Source of the DNA: Eledone cirrhosa
Taxonomy: Eukaryota > Mollusca > Cephalopoda > Octopoda > Eledonidae
Direction: 5' to 3'
Assembly (NCBI GenBank): GCA_964016885.1
Contig: OZ024743.1
Location: 161,250,941-161,314,940, forward strand
Length of the DNA stretch: 64,000 bases
Shown here: one piece after another, positions 22,255 through 33,034 of the stretch
Position numbering within the stretch: the first letter of the stretch is position 1
How the letters are laid out: the number at the start of each line of letters is the position of its first letter
Program-made: the position numbers and the translations under genes
The notes under the pieces: model-generated
Databases searched by the model: none
What the model was told of the DNA's origin: nothing
What the model saw: only the letters and a program-made list of their open reading frames with translations

Positions 22255-22886
22255 CTCCAGAATCATAGCCTCTTCCTCATTTATTGGACCATAACTGTAG
22301 CTTCCATGTATGCCAGAGAATCCATTATGTTTCCCAACATGGCCATTGACATCCCAGCTGTGATCATAAGATCACTGTCATCTGTCATTGAGGTAGTCCG
22401 TAAGAGGGCTTCATAAAATGATCTTTTTGTTCATCAGCAAGTCTAGCTTGTGGGGAATATGCAAATAATATGGTGGTTGTAGTATTGCTCAAGGTTTGTC
22501 TAAGTATAATCATTCTATCACTCACTCCCCCTCAGTTACCTCATCTACTTAGCAAGGAGCATTTCTACTCCCCCCCCCTTATTACTACCCGCCCAGAAGA
22601 TTTTGTAATATTGTTCTTTGCCTGTAATGAGTCTGGCTGAAGCACACCTTCACCTTAATTCTTGCACACAACATATATCTACTTGTCTCCTCTCTAGCAT
22701 CTCTACATTCTCACCACACTTATCTTTCATTTTCTCAACATTGATAGTGGCAACTCTTAAGTTCCGCATTTGATGATCAAGAGACTGCTTGGGTGTCTTG
22801 TTATTTCCATGGGCCTGAAAGGTAGGCGGTCTGCACAACCACTCGGAGATAATCAATAAATATACATGCATATTGAGGTCTTTCAT
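22255..22886 (-). pseudogene. APE-type endonuclease of RTE LINE copy C
   Basis: It begins near 22780 (minus) with NLRVATINVEKM, then QVDICCVQELR, the N-terminus of an exonuclease-endonuclease-phosphatase fold. After disrupted sequence, SWDVNGHVG and NEEEAMILEFC near 22280-22360 match the central endonuclease motif (family consensus GDMNGHVG; first residues altered). This domain nicks the target for LINE insertion. Stops make it non-functional. Confidence 0.75.
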
Positions 22887-23225
22887 GTAAAATTTAAATC
22901 CATTTAATGTAAATATTTATTTTCGGATTAAAGAAAAAAATAATCTTTAAATGCATCCCTGTGCTTTTTCGCTTTGACTTTTTTTCCTGCAATATATTAA
23001 TTGATATTGTATGAACCTCATCAATGGTATGATGCTATCTCTTGTATGTATTACTCTTGAAACTTATAACAATATATAAATTCCTGAAGATATGTAGAGC
23101 GATGGACCTCATATACATTGTTTTATAGCCAGCCATTATACATTAAAACATGTAGAATTAAAATTATGTTTTAAGTATAATTATCCTCTCTCCATTTATA
23201 AATTCTGAGTTGTGTGTGTGTATGT
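22887..23225. other. Repeat U4 copy, otherwise unassigned
   Basis: 22885-22985 matches, in reverse, the U4 repeat at 18425. The remainder to 23225 is AT-rich with no recognised feature. Confidence 0.45.
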
Positions 23226-23347
23226 GTGTGAAACAGTCTTATATGAGTGAGACATGATCACCCGACCCAACTTGCCTTTAAATGGGTCAAACCCATCTAA
23301 CCCATGCTAGCGTGGAAGAGATGGACGTTAAATGATGATGATGATGT
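23226..23347 (+). mobile_element. RTE LINE or SINE 3' tail
   Basis: Contains CCATCTAACCCATGCTAGCG, TGGACGTTAAATG and (GAT)4, which match the ends of LINE copies at 27381 and 42798. Confidence 0.75.
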
Positions 23348-23479
23348 GTGTGTGTGTCATGATCCTTGTATGTCTGTTTTCCAATTCTAGCATAGATTGG
23401 ATAAGTCCTTTTCAACATATCTTCCCTTTTTATATATATATATATATATGGGTGTGTAGATATATTTATATATAGGGCA

Positions 23480-23998
23480 GAGTGGTCTATACAGTTGAAT
23501 TAATGACTGACAACCTCTCTAGTGCTGGTGCCATGAAAAATGCACCCAAGTACACTCTGGTTACTGACGATAGGAATCCAACTGTAGAACCCATACCAAC
23601 CAAGTGGTTGGGAAAAGTCTTCAGGTGTCTCAAAGAGAAGGCAACATCCTTAATATTTATGATCTATACAATAAATACACCAGTACAATCTGTAAAATGG
23701 TTGATGATAGGTAGGGTATCCAGCCATACAAAACCTACCAAATAAAAGGTCAGGAGGACTCTTCGGCTGTGTCAAAGACATGACAACCTCCCCACTGCTG
23801 GTGCCACAATACAATACACTTGGTAAATTGCAGACTGTCTGGGCACTCGGTGGAGTACAGGAACATATGTAAGCAAGATGCTAGCCCCCAGCCATCTGTG
23901 ATGCCTGTAGCTTAGCTTGAGTCTTGACTCGATCTCTGAGGAGCCTTTAAACTCATGCCAGCAGAGAAAGCATACATTAAACGAGGATGATAATGACG
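23480..23998 (+). mobile_element. Diverged LINE 3' UTR-like repeat
   Basis: Repeats of GTGCTGGTGCCA and acaacctcc blocks, GTAGGGTATCCAGCCATA, and an end reading CATACATTAAACGAGGATGA parallel the minus-strand 18650-19240 region. The open frame at 23482-23745 is therefore probably not a gene. Confidence 0.5.
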
Positions 23999-24747
23999 AG
24001 AGAGAATCATGGAAATGTGGTAAAATACCAACAGTGGGTTTGGCTATTTTAACTAACTCACAGAGTTGCCAGATAATGACATTAGTCTATCTACTCCACA
24101 CCTTAACATGTATTGAGTGCTACCATGATCAGTAGCTTTCTCAGTCCCTATATACCATGGATGTATCATATGTATATATATATATATATAAACATACACG
24201 CACACTCACACACACATATATATATATATATATATGCACACACATACATACATACATTCATACACACATACATACACTCAATCCCCCACCCACCCCCGAT
24301 CTAATCCCCTGTAACTTGTGTTTACTAAAATGAAATTGAAGCTGGAGGAGTGCCACTTCCAGATAATAAAATTAAAATGGATATGCAGGTAGTATTTGAT
24401 GACCTTCAGGAAGTGAAATTCAATAGTGCTTTTGAGGCATAGAAGAAATGTGTTTGTGGGTGTCGGTGTGTACATGGATTCTATAAGCTGTAGCCAAGGC
24501 AGCCCATGTAGGAGAGCAGTCACTATGAATAAAACACTGATAGTATGGAGAGGACACAGCTCTTAAATTCTCACACACAACCTCTCTTGTGGTGGTTGTA
24601 CAATAAAATGAACACATTCCATGCTGTAATAGATGATAGGAAGGGTATCCAGTCAAAGACACCATGCCAAAAATATGATAAGTACAACCCATGATATAAT
24701 CACTAATTGCATATCTGATCTCAAAACTCTCATATATATTTATATAT
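23999..24747. other. Microsatellite and a LINE-tail-like piece, no gene
   Basis: TA/CA microsatellite at about 24170-24290. A block at 24570-24660 (CCATGCTGTAATAGATGATA, GGAAGGGTATCCAG) is related to the LINE 3' UTR. The rest was not recognised. Confidence 0.5.
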
Positions 24748-25099
24748 ACTGTATTTGACAGCTTATAAGACATTTTCACCCCAAAATGTCTCAGAAAATC
24801 ACCCTGCATCTTATAAGTTCAAGGGTCAATTTGGGTAACTGGCTGGTGGAGTTCTAGTGCTGCAGTGGCTCTTAAATTAAATTTTCACATTTCCTTATTT
24901 TGAAAATGCACTAAAATATTACAATTAGAATTATGACTTAGAATGATAATAAAAAAAATACTAAGTACAAACATTATACCCTTTACCTGACATTCTGACA
25001 TTCATAGTTTAAACCCCCCCTCCCCTTTTTTTAAAAATGCCTGCCTAAATTGAGATTCGTCTTATAAGCCCATGTATCTTATAAGCCATCAAATATGGT
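24748..25099. mobile_element. MITE-like element with CTTATAAG-containing ends
   Basis: The left end reads ACTGTATTTGACAGCTTATA and the right end complements it (CTTATAAGCCATCAAATATG). Further CTTATAAG copies occur inward. No transposase. The termini resemble the other ACCGTATTT-type elements in the window. Confidence 0.6.
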
Positions 25100-25115
25100 A
25101 TATATATATATATAT

Positions 25116-27083
25116 AGGAGGGAAGCTAGGCGACAAGTATACTTAGCTAGGAGCGAAGCAAAGGATAGAAAATTCAAGCATGTTTTGCAACGTGAGGACC
25201 AGAAATAGGAGGTGTTCAAGATTGCGAGACAGTGTGTCAGAGAGAATTGTGATGTCATTGGAGAGAAGTGTATCCGGAATGATAAAGGTGAGCTTGCCCT
25301 CACAAGTGCTGAGAAGAAAGATGCGTGGAAGAGCGATTATGATAGATTACTAAATGAGGGGAATGCATGGGAAGAAGAAACCTTACCCCAAGTAGACCCC
25401 ATAGAGGGACCAGCAGTACAAGTGAGCAGCAGCATAGTAAGTAAGGCAATCAAAGATATGAAGACAGGGAAGGCAACCGGTCCATCGAGTATAGCTGCCG
25501 AGATGCTGAAGGCATCTGGGTCGGTAGGTCACACTATAACCACACATATTGTTAACCAGGTAATACTAGAAGGTGTCATACCAAAGGATTGGTGCAGTAG
25601 CATCATTGTCAACTGTTACAAAGGTAAAGGTGATGCACTAGATAGAGGAAACTATAGAGGTATAAATCTGATGGACCAGGTCATGAAAGTAACAGAAAGA
25701 GTTATAGCACAGTTGATTAGGGACCGGGTGAAACTAGATGAGATACAATTTGGTTTTGTACCAGGAAGAGGAACCACTGATACCCTCTTCCTTGTGAGGC
25801 AGTTACAGGAAAAGTACCTAGTTAAAAGTAAACCACTCTACCTGGCATTCGTCGATCTCGAGAAAGCCTTTAACAGAGTTCCACGTGCTATAATCTGGTG
25901 GGCTCTTAGAAAACTAGGAGTAGATGAATGGCTTGTGAAACTGTACAAGCCATGTATAGGGGAGTAGTCAGCAAAGTTAGGATTAGCAATGAGTATAGCG
26001 AGGAATTTAGCGTACAGGTTGGGGTCCACCAGGGCTCTGTTCTTAGCCCTCTACTGTTCATCATAGTCCTGCAGGCAATAACGGAGGAGTTTAAGACCGG
26101 ATGCCCATGGGAACTCCTGTATGCAGATGACCTCGCACTTATAACTGAATCTATGGTAGAACTAGAGAAGAAATTCCAAACTTGGAAGCAGGGACTAGAA
26201 AGAAAGGGTCTCAAAGTCAACCTGACAAAGACTAAGGTCCTTGTAAGTAGACGAGAAAACAGAACCCAGATCCCCTCAGGGAAATGGCCTTGTTCAGTAT
26301 GTAGGAAAGGTGTAGGTAGGAACTACATTCTCTGCCCCAAATGCAAACAATGGGTACACAAGAGATGTAGCGGGATCTCAGGAAGCTTAACTAAGAATGT
26401 AGGCTTCACATGTAGCAGCTGTGCTGGGACAACAAGCAGCAAACAGCCACAGGAAACAAGTACCACCAATCTCTGGGAGGGTTCTGTAGAAACAGTAGAC
26501 AGCTTCTGCTACCTAGGTGACCGAATTAGCAGCGGAAGTGGGTGTTCAGAAAGTACAATAACTAGGGTAAGAACGGGATGGAAAAAGTTCATGGATCTAC
26601 TGCCACTGCTAGCTGCAAAAAGCTTTTCCCTCAAAATCAAAGGCAGACTGTATGATGCATGTATACGAACAGCAATGTTACATGGTAGTGAGACCTGCGC
26701 GCTGAATGTAGAAGACTTGCGTAGATTAGAAAGAAATGAAGCCTGCATGCTCCGATGGATGTGTAATAGTAATATACGCAAACGGCAAAGCATAAATGAT
26801 TTGAGTGAGACTGAGCATAAGAGGAATCAAATGCTGTGTGCAGGAGAGGCGGTTGCGTTGGTATGGACATGTGATGCGTATGAAGGATGACAGCTGCATA
26901 AAAAGGTGCAGAGCACTAGAAGTCGATGGAAACCGCGGAGTGGGGAGACCCAAGGAGACCTGGGATGAGGTGATAAAAGCTGACCTTACCCAATTATACC
27001 TCTCAAAAGCGATGACATACGACCGTGACCTCTGGCGTCACTCAGTAATACAGAATACCCAACACCCCATGGGTACAAGCCGA
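25116..27083 (+). pseudogene. RTE-type LINE, best-preserved copy (D)
   Basis: The copy starts after the endonuclease linker (ARRQVYLARSEAKDRKF). The RT includes GKATGPSSIAAEML, NYRGINLMDQVMK, FVDLEKAFNRVPR, GVHQGSVLSPLLF and an intact LLYADDLALI catalytic box. A frameshift occurs near 25950 and another near 26800. Between RT and C-terminus is a complete C4HC3 PHD-type finger: CSVC, CPKC, HKRC and CSSC. The C-terminus reads GRLYDACIRTAMLHGSETCA, RRLEWYGHVMRM-like RRLRWYGHVMRMKDD and GRPKETWDEVIKADL. It is 5'-truncated and has an early TAG near 25207. It is the youngest-looking LINE copy here. Confidence 0.92.
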
Positions 27084-27381
27084 AGCTGAAGCATATACAC
27101 AATATGCCCCCACACCCTCCCACTGTAAAGTGGTCGTGGAGGTGCCATTGCAAAAAAGCACCCAGACCACACTGTAAAGTGGACGTGTAGACGCCATGGA
27201 AAAAAAGCACCCAGCACTCACTGTAAATGAGGTTGGTGTTAGGAAGCGCATCCAGCTGTAGAAATCAATTCCCGTATGGGCAAGACAAGGTCAGCCGACC
27301 GGACACTGCCCACAACAGGACAATCCATCTAACCCATGCTAGCGTGGAAAAACGGACGTAAAACGGTGATGATGATGATAT
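27084..27381 (+). mobile_element. 3' UTR and tail of LINE copy D
   Basis: Three modules starting CACTGTAAA (about 27120, 27169, 27219) are spaced 50 bp apart, the first two with AAGTGG and the last AATGAGG. Then come GGTTGGTGTTAGGAAGCGC, CCCATGCTAGCGTGG and GATGATGATGA. The same modules form the body of SINE family A. Confidence 0.88.
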
Positions 27382-27484
27382 ATATATATAAACTTAAGAC
27401 AATTGACAAAGAAAGGACAAGACAATGAATGGGAACTAAATAATTCGAAAACCTTAAATTAATTTTTAAAATAAATATACAAAC

Positions 27485-27590
27485 AAAGCACACAGAACTC
27501 CATGGTCATCGGCCATTGAGATAGACTTGGGCAGTTTCAACCCTACCAACAGTATTGCTGGTCCATCTGGGGTTACAGCATCTGAAAGTG
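27485..27590 (+). repeat. Interspersed repeat family U3
   Basis: Second copy of the block at 15815-15935, same orientation. 27591-27835 has no recognised feature. Confidence 0.6.
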
Positions 27591-27835
27591 GAGTAAGAGA
27601 TGAGGGACAAAAGATTAATTTATAGTCGTTAAACTACAAAACAAAAAGAGTTTTGTGTGACGTCAGGGAAAATGTCTGGTGCCTCATAGCACAAGACATG
27701 AATAAAACAAAGAAAATAAAGGAAGAAAAAAAGTAAAATGAAGAAAGTAAGATATCGTGTTTAAAAAAATGTAAGCCATTGCAATAATGGATGCAGAAGA
27801 GATAAACACGTATATAATCTTGGGCCTCGAATAAT

Positions 27836-28085
27836 CTCCCCAACCCCACTTATTAATTTAGGTACCCCCCCCCCCTCCCATTACATTTTTGTTAATCTAT
27901 GGTGAAATTTTAAGTGGTAACATTCCTTGGACAATTAATTTTCTAAATAGGATCGGTTGCGGTCTGAACGACTAATTTTGGTTTTTAAAAAAATCAACGG
28001 AGACAACGTAAAAACATCACTGATTTTCCAACTGCCCTGCTTATCCCCCCCCCCCTCCCACTTATTTTGGATACTATAGTATATA
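27836..28085 (+). repeat. Interspersed repeat family U5 with C-rich ends
   Basis: Shares CCAACCCCACTTATTAA-like ends, TGGTAACATTCC, ACAATTAATTTT and AAATCAACGGAGACAAC with 59632-59945. Two poly-C runs (27865 and 28047) flank it in direct orientation. Unknown family, possibly a small non-autonomous element. Confidence 0.6.
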
Positions 28086-28173
28086 TATTATATATATAAA
28101 ATGTTATAGTTTGCTTGAAGCATTGTATGTAATATATAACGTTGAAAGAGATAGAAGGCTAAACAATGCAATA

Positions 28174-28249
28174 GATATCCATCTCAACACACACCCAAAT
28201 ATATATATATATATATATATATATTTGGGTGTGTGTTGAGATGGATATC
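28174..28249. repeat. Perfect 76-bp palindrome
   Basis: GATATCCATCTCAACACACA and its exact reverse complement surround an (AT)n centre. The whole segment is self-complementary. Confidence 0.93.
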
Positions 28250-28500
28250 TCTTTGATTAAGTAAGAGCATTAGAACACAGACAGACATATTTACTCAACA
28301 CATGCTGACAGTGATTCAGTTTCATTAAAGATAAATTAGTTTTCACTATTATATAAGATCATCGACTGGTGTTTGTTGAAATCTAAAGTACTTTCATGTC
28401 CCGCTTCCTTCACCACCATTCTTTATAACCTTTTAATCTAGTTTTGAAGAAAAACTTTTCCTGAATTATGAAATTTTTTATTTAATCAATTATACATAAA
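28250..28500. other. No feature recognised
   Basis: AT-rich unassigned intronic sequence. Confidence 0.4.
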
Positions 28501-28684
28501 CATATTCCACTGCAAAGTGGTCGTGGAGGTGCCACGGCAAAAAAGCACCCAGCACTCACTGTAAATGAGGTTGGTGTTAGGAAGGGCATCCAGCTGTAGA
28601 AATCAAGCCAGAATCAGTTCCCGTCCCACCCTTGCAAGCAGGGAAAAAGTGGATGTAAATTAATGATGATGATGATGATGATGA
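28501..28684 (+). mobile_element. SINE family A, 5'-truncated
   Basis: It starts at ATTCCACTGCAAAGTGGTCG, without the tRNA head. It keeps the AAGCACCCAGCACTCACTG block, the CCCACCCTTGCAAGCAGG tail and (GAT)n. Confidence 0.92.
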
Positions 28685-28761
28685 TATTATGTAAACTATA
28701 TTTTACAAAAAGAAGTTATACAATAATGGAAATATGAAAAAAAAAAACTATAAAAACAAAA

Positions 28762-28936
28762 TTACCGTATTTCCCCAGCGTCAAATACACTACTTTTTCC
28801 TTAAAATAAGTCTCAAAAATCTACCATGCATCCTAGAGGCCAAAGGTTGTTTATTATTTTTTTTCAAATTTTTGGTTGTCAAAATTAGGGTGCGTCCTCG
28901 AGGACAAAGCGTCTTTGGCATCGGGAAATATGGTAA
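28762..28936. mobile_element. Short MITE, TIR ACCGTATTTCC
   Basis: Ends TTACCGTATTTCCCC and GGGAAATATGGTAA are inverted with one mismatch, giving a 175-bp element with a possible TTA/TAA target duplication. Internal GCATCCT and GCGTCCTCGAGG lie in opposed arms. No ORF belongs to it. Confidence 0.7.
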
Positions 28937-30580
28937 GTAATGAAAATAGAGCAGAAGGGGTAAAGAATGGCAGATCTGACTGTAAAGGAGAGTAGAGGAA
29001 AGGACTATAAATGCCATAAATGAGAGGGATAGGAGGGAAACACAAAGACTATTAGACCACAGAAGAAAGGGAGGGGGATAGGCTCTATGCCTATATAGTT
29101 TTGGTAGGTGGTCTTATTTAGCTGACAGCCTCAGCTCTCCAAAGTACCACCACTTCTGCAACCAGTATTGGAATTATTAACTCCTCTGTCACAACAATTA
29201 TTACAATTAAATACTATAACTATTGAATACACATTGAGACACTGTATGAAGTATGCACTACTATGCTTGTCTTTGTTTGTTTTCCCTCATTCACGGACAC
29301 ATACACTATTTGGGAATAAAGATAACTAGGTGAGTTAGTGCAGTTAATGGTCAAGTTGAACTCTTGATGGTTAATAGTTGAAGCATGGCTCTAGAAAAAT
29401 ACTTTTCTGAAGAACAAGTTTTTAAGTGATTAGTGTGATGTCTGGGAAATGGGATACAGTAACAATAGTGATGCCTGTCTAATGGAAGACTTGTGTCTTC
29501 TGTATGGTCTTGTTAAATGAATGCTTGCTTATAATATGTTTGTAATGTTTTGGTGTCTTGTGAAGCGAAATGTGTAATATTTTGATTTTATGTGTATTGT
29601 GGTGTCACTACTGTTTGCTCCAGGTCAGTCCAGACCATACAAATCTATATTCTAAGGCAGACCAGCATTAGTATTGTCATTTTGTATATTTATTACTATA
29701 TTATCTGTGTCCTTTCCATTTTACAACAGTAGGGTGTGATTTAAGAGAGATGTTGATGGTATTTTTAGGAAGTCAAGCGAATATATAGAGGCCTCTTTGT
29801 TGGTCCACATCATGTCTGATGTTATTGCTTAACTGCAACTTTGTCCTGATCAAGCAGATCTATGATAAAAGCCATTCCAGTCATAACCATTTTGTCTTTT
29901 TTAGAGTTATGACAGACTATGCTATCTAACATATCCTTGCTCGGCCTAACACACAATGAGTTGTGTGTGTAATGTTTTGATGTTATGTAATGTTCTCTTC
30001 AAATCTGGGAGTTTTGCCCAGTAGGGGTGGTAATGGTAGTGACTAAGACAACTGAAATAATAGTAGTGTTGGACATGTCTGATCAAACAGAACTAAAATC
30101 AAAATCATTCCATCCCTGACCACCCTGCCTTTTTGTGTATTTGGAAGTACATTGTCCAATGGATTTTTTTTATTTTAGACAGTAGGATATGATTTGAGAA
30201 ATATTTAATAACTGTTTCTTGCAAGACACGCAATCTTCGTAAAAGCTTTTCTTTGCTATGTTAGTATTAGTGTGTTGATTTTAGATATGTTAGTAATAGT
30301 ACTGTTAATGGTGATGATGGTGGTAGTAGTAGTACTGGTGGTTAAACCCAGCTGCAGAAAAGCCATATGCAATGCTTATTTATTATTGGTGTTTAATAGC
30401 AATATCTATAGGTGTTTATGTGGTATGTACTTACATAGAGGTATACAGTTTTACATGCACTCACATACATATCTATCAGTTCACTCATGAGAAATGCCTT
30501 ATAGACACCATATCCAAGGCTGGTACCACTTGACTAGCTGAAGATGCATAATATATATGACTACATTTGTGTGTGTTTGT
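28937..30580. other. Intronic sequence; faint repeat U6
   Basis: No gene recognised. Two diverged segments near 29719-29775 and 30165-30220 share a pattern like AGTAGGRTRTGATTTRAG, also seen near 34975 and 36345. GTGATGATGG/TAGTAGTAG-type repeats lie at 30310-30340. Confidence 0.4.
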
Positions 30581-30581
30581 T

Positions 30582-30632
30582 TGCCAAACTCATGTAAGCT
30601 TGGAAAAAAAAACCGGACATAAAATGATAATG
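30582..30632 (+). mobile_element. LINE or SINE 3' tail remnant
   Basis: CCAAACTCATGTAAGCTTGG, then GGACATAAAATGATAATG, a degraded form of the RTE-type 3' end. Confidence 0.5.
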
Positions 30633-30952
30633 TATATATATGTGTGTTTCAGATTAAAAGGTCAACACTTTACATGGCTCTGCTAACATCCGATTCCTTG
30701 CCAGCTGTATATTTTTTTGTTTTTCAATATTTTTATCATCGGAGCCACTTGTTCATGTTGCAACCATCACCTAAGTATCTAGTACAGTGCTATTGTTCTA
30801 AATATGGCCAAACACTTATAATCTTTATCAATGTAGCTCTTCTTTACAATCACCATCGACTGAGTCTGACACACGCACATTTCTACACATGTATATACCT
30901 ACAAACATACATACCTATATGCACACACATGTATACACACGTGTATATATAT

Positions 30953-30993
<41 letters not shown>

Positions 30994-31109
30994 GTAGGAG
31001 GTGAGTTTTATTGTAGTACAATAAAGCAATGCAGATATCGGATAAGAAGCATATATTATATTATATTATATATTATATTATATATAAGAAGCATATATTA
31101 TATTATATA
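30633..31109. repeat. Microsatellite, U2 copy and TATTA minisatellite
   Basis: TACA/TA repeats at about 30890-30990, the U2 block at about 30988-31055, then units of AAGAAGCATATATTATATTA. The same minisatellite resumes at 32205-32320, on the far side of two insertions. Confidence 0.75.
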
Positions 31110-32007
31110 CTAGCAGTAAAGCCCGACGTTGCTCGGGGTCGCTCAGTAGCTGTGTTAAAGTTACAATGTTAAGTTTCTTTCTTGGCTTAAAAACTGTAGT
31201 GTCTACTGTGCAGACTTGCATGTGGTGTTTTTGATTAATATTCCCTCAACCAACAATATGCCTTATGAAGTTAAGAAAACATAACGATAACCCGAATGTT
31301 ATAACAAAAGAGGATGCTGGGGATAGAAACTGCACTGGTTATTTATTAACAAAGATCGAAAATGTAAACACTGCAACGCAGAGAAAAACATTAGCGTAAC
31401 CAAATTATCAGTTATGTCTGTCTGCACGCCTATATCACCTCTCTGCACGACTGTCTGTCTGCACGCCTATATCACCTCTCTGCACGACTGTCTGTCTGCA
31501 CGCCTATATCACCTCTCTGCACGACTATCTGTCTGCATGCGTATATCACCTCTCTGCACGACTGTCTGTCTGCACGCCTAACGACGAAATATTTGCTTGT
31601 TTTACGTAGTCTTTAAATAGACTTGTTTTCAAGTAAAAATATTGTTTTAAAATGCTTTTAAATGGAAATGAAGCAAAACGGAAGTTTAGTGTTCGAACTG
31701 ATGAATTTTGCAGGTCAATATTTTGCTGGCTCGACAACTGTTAAAGCCAGCATAATTTTTTACGTAAGACGCTCAATGTAAACAGAACAAAGGGAAATAA
31801 CTGATAACTTACGCTCAAAAATCGATACATTATATTCGATTTCGTCACATAGAGTGGGTCAATTTGAAATGTTTTTTTTCCGATGTCTTCGCTAGGGCTC
31901 AATGTACAAGTATAGCAATTTCGGTGCAATTCCGTGAGAGATTCTAAGAGGAGATGTGTGCCAAAAATCGATAGACAGACAGACAACCACAGTTTTATAT
32001 ATATAGA
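31110..32007 (-). mobile_element. Non-autonomous Helitron, 898 bp
   Basis: On the minus strand the 5' end is TCTATATATATAAAACTG and the 3' end is a CCCGA/TCGGG hairpin, then CTTTACTGCTAG. Flanks are A on the left and T on the right of the plus strand, matching insertion between A and T without duplication. No Rep or helicase is encoded. ORFs inside are short and unrecognised. It could be mobilised by an element like the one at 51620-57178. Confidence 0.88.
31417..31580. repeat. 37-bp tandem repeat inside the small Helitron
   Basis: Four units beginning TCTGTCTGCACGCCTATATC, nearly identical, plus a partial fifth. Confidence 0.93.
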
Positions 32008-32009
32008 TT

Positions 32010-32207
32010 ATAGGGCGGAAGATTGGCAGTATCGGTAGAGGGTTGGACGCCATGCTTTGACGCATAGAGTTACGGTCCTTGCCATTCTGAGTTCAAATCG
32101 CGCCGAGGTTAACTTTGCCTTTCATCCTTTCGGGGTCGATAAAATAAAGTACCAGTAATACACTGGGTAATTGCTGGCCTTGTGCCAAATGTAGAAACAA
32201 TTATATT
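32010..32207 (+). mobile_element. SINE family B, full length
   Basis: The tRNA-like head GATTGGCAGTATCGGTAGAG (box A) is followed by GAGTTCAAATC (box B). The body reads GCCTTTCATCCTTTCGGGGT, CGATAAAATAAAGTACCAGT and GCTGGCCTTGTGCCAAA. This is the cephalopod tRNA-derived SINE type. It lies immediately after the small Helitron. Confidence 0.9.
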
Positions 32208-32323
32208 ATATATTATATATATATATAAGAAGCATATATTATATTATATATTAAGAAGCATATATTATATTATATTATATATTATATTATATATAAGAAG
32301 CATATATTATATTATATATATAT

Positions 32324-32415
32324 ATATTGTTATACTTGGGGAGAGTCATATTTGTGTAATATTGCCAGAATTAATAACAGAACACACTCACTGTTTGGTT
32401 GGTTTTCACTTTATA
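32324..32415 (+). repeat. Interspersed repeat family U1
   Basis: TATTGTTATACTTGGGGAGA, then GGTCATA-like sequence and CACACTCACTGTTTGGTTGG. Closely matches 44032-44122. Confidence 0.65.
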
Positions 32416-32440
32416 TATATATATATATACATATATATAT

Positions 32441-32504
32441 GGTTGGCATGAGGAAGGGCATCCAGCCATAAAAACCAAGCCAAAATCGGTTCTGTATGAG
32501 CAAG
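32441..32504 (+). mobile_element. LINE/SINE tail fragment, plus arm of an inverted pair
   Basis: GGTTGGCATGAGGAAGGGCA to GAGCAAGACT. It is almost exactly reverse complementary to 32613-32680, so the two form a hairpin. Confidence 0.75.
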
Positions 32505-32520
32505 ACTATATATATATATA

Positions 32521-32780
32521 ATCATCATCATCACTGATTAACGTCCATTTTCCACACTAGCCTGGGTTAGACTGGTTGTCCTATTTAAGGTAAGTCGAGG
32601 TCAGATGATCATGTCTTGCTCATACAGAACCGATTTTGGCTTGGTTTTTATGGCTGGATGCCCTTTCTCATGCCAACCACCATTACAGTAAGTATTGTGT
32701 GCTTTTTTTCGTGATACCTACACGATCACTTTATAGTGTGGGCTCGGTGCTTTTTGTCGTGGCACCAACACGACCAGCTA
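32521..32780 (-). mobile_element. RTE LINE 3' UTR fragment
   Basis: Starts with the complement of a (GAT)n tail and contains the complements of AACCCAGGCTAG-type, GGATGCCCTT and two CAC-modules. A TA tract follows to 32850. Confidence 0.75.
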
Positions 32781-33034
32781 TCTATCTCTCTCTATATATA
32801 TTATATATATATATTTATATATATATATTTATATTTATATATATATATAGCAAGCGAGAGAGAGAGATTTATGTATGGTAGAAATATGTGTAACTATAGT
32901 TACAGGTGGTTCGTCAGTTGAAGCTCTCAATTCAGTTACATGGTTCGGTCACATGTAGGTTTATACTTCTGTGTACTTTAAGGCTAAGGCAGCTGTAACA
33001 TGGGGAATGTAAATACAGATGTATGTGTGTATAT

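Noticed and set aside
31417..31580. CRISPR-like array
   Set aside because: The 37-bp units are contiguous without spacers, and the sequence is eukaryotic and lies inside a Helitron.
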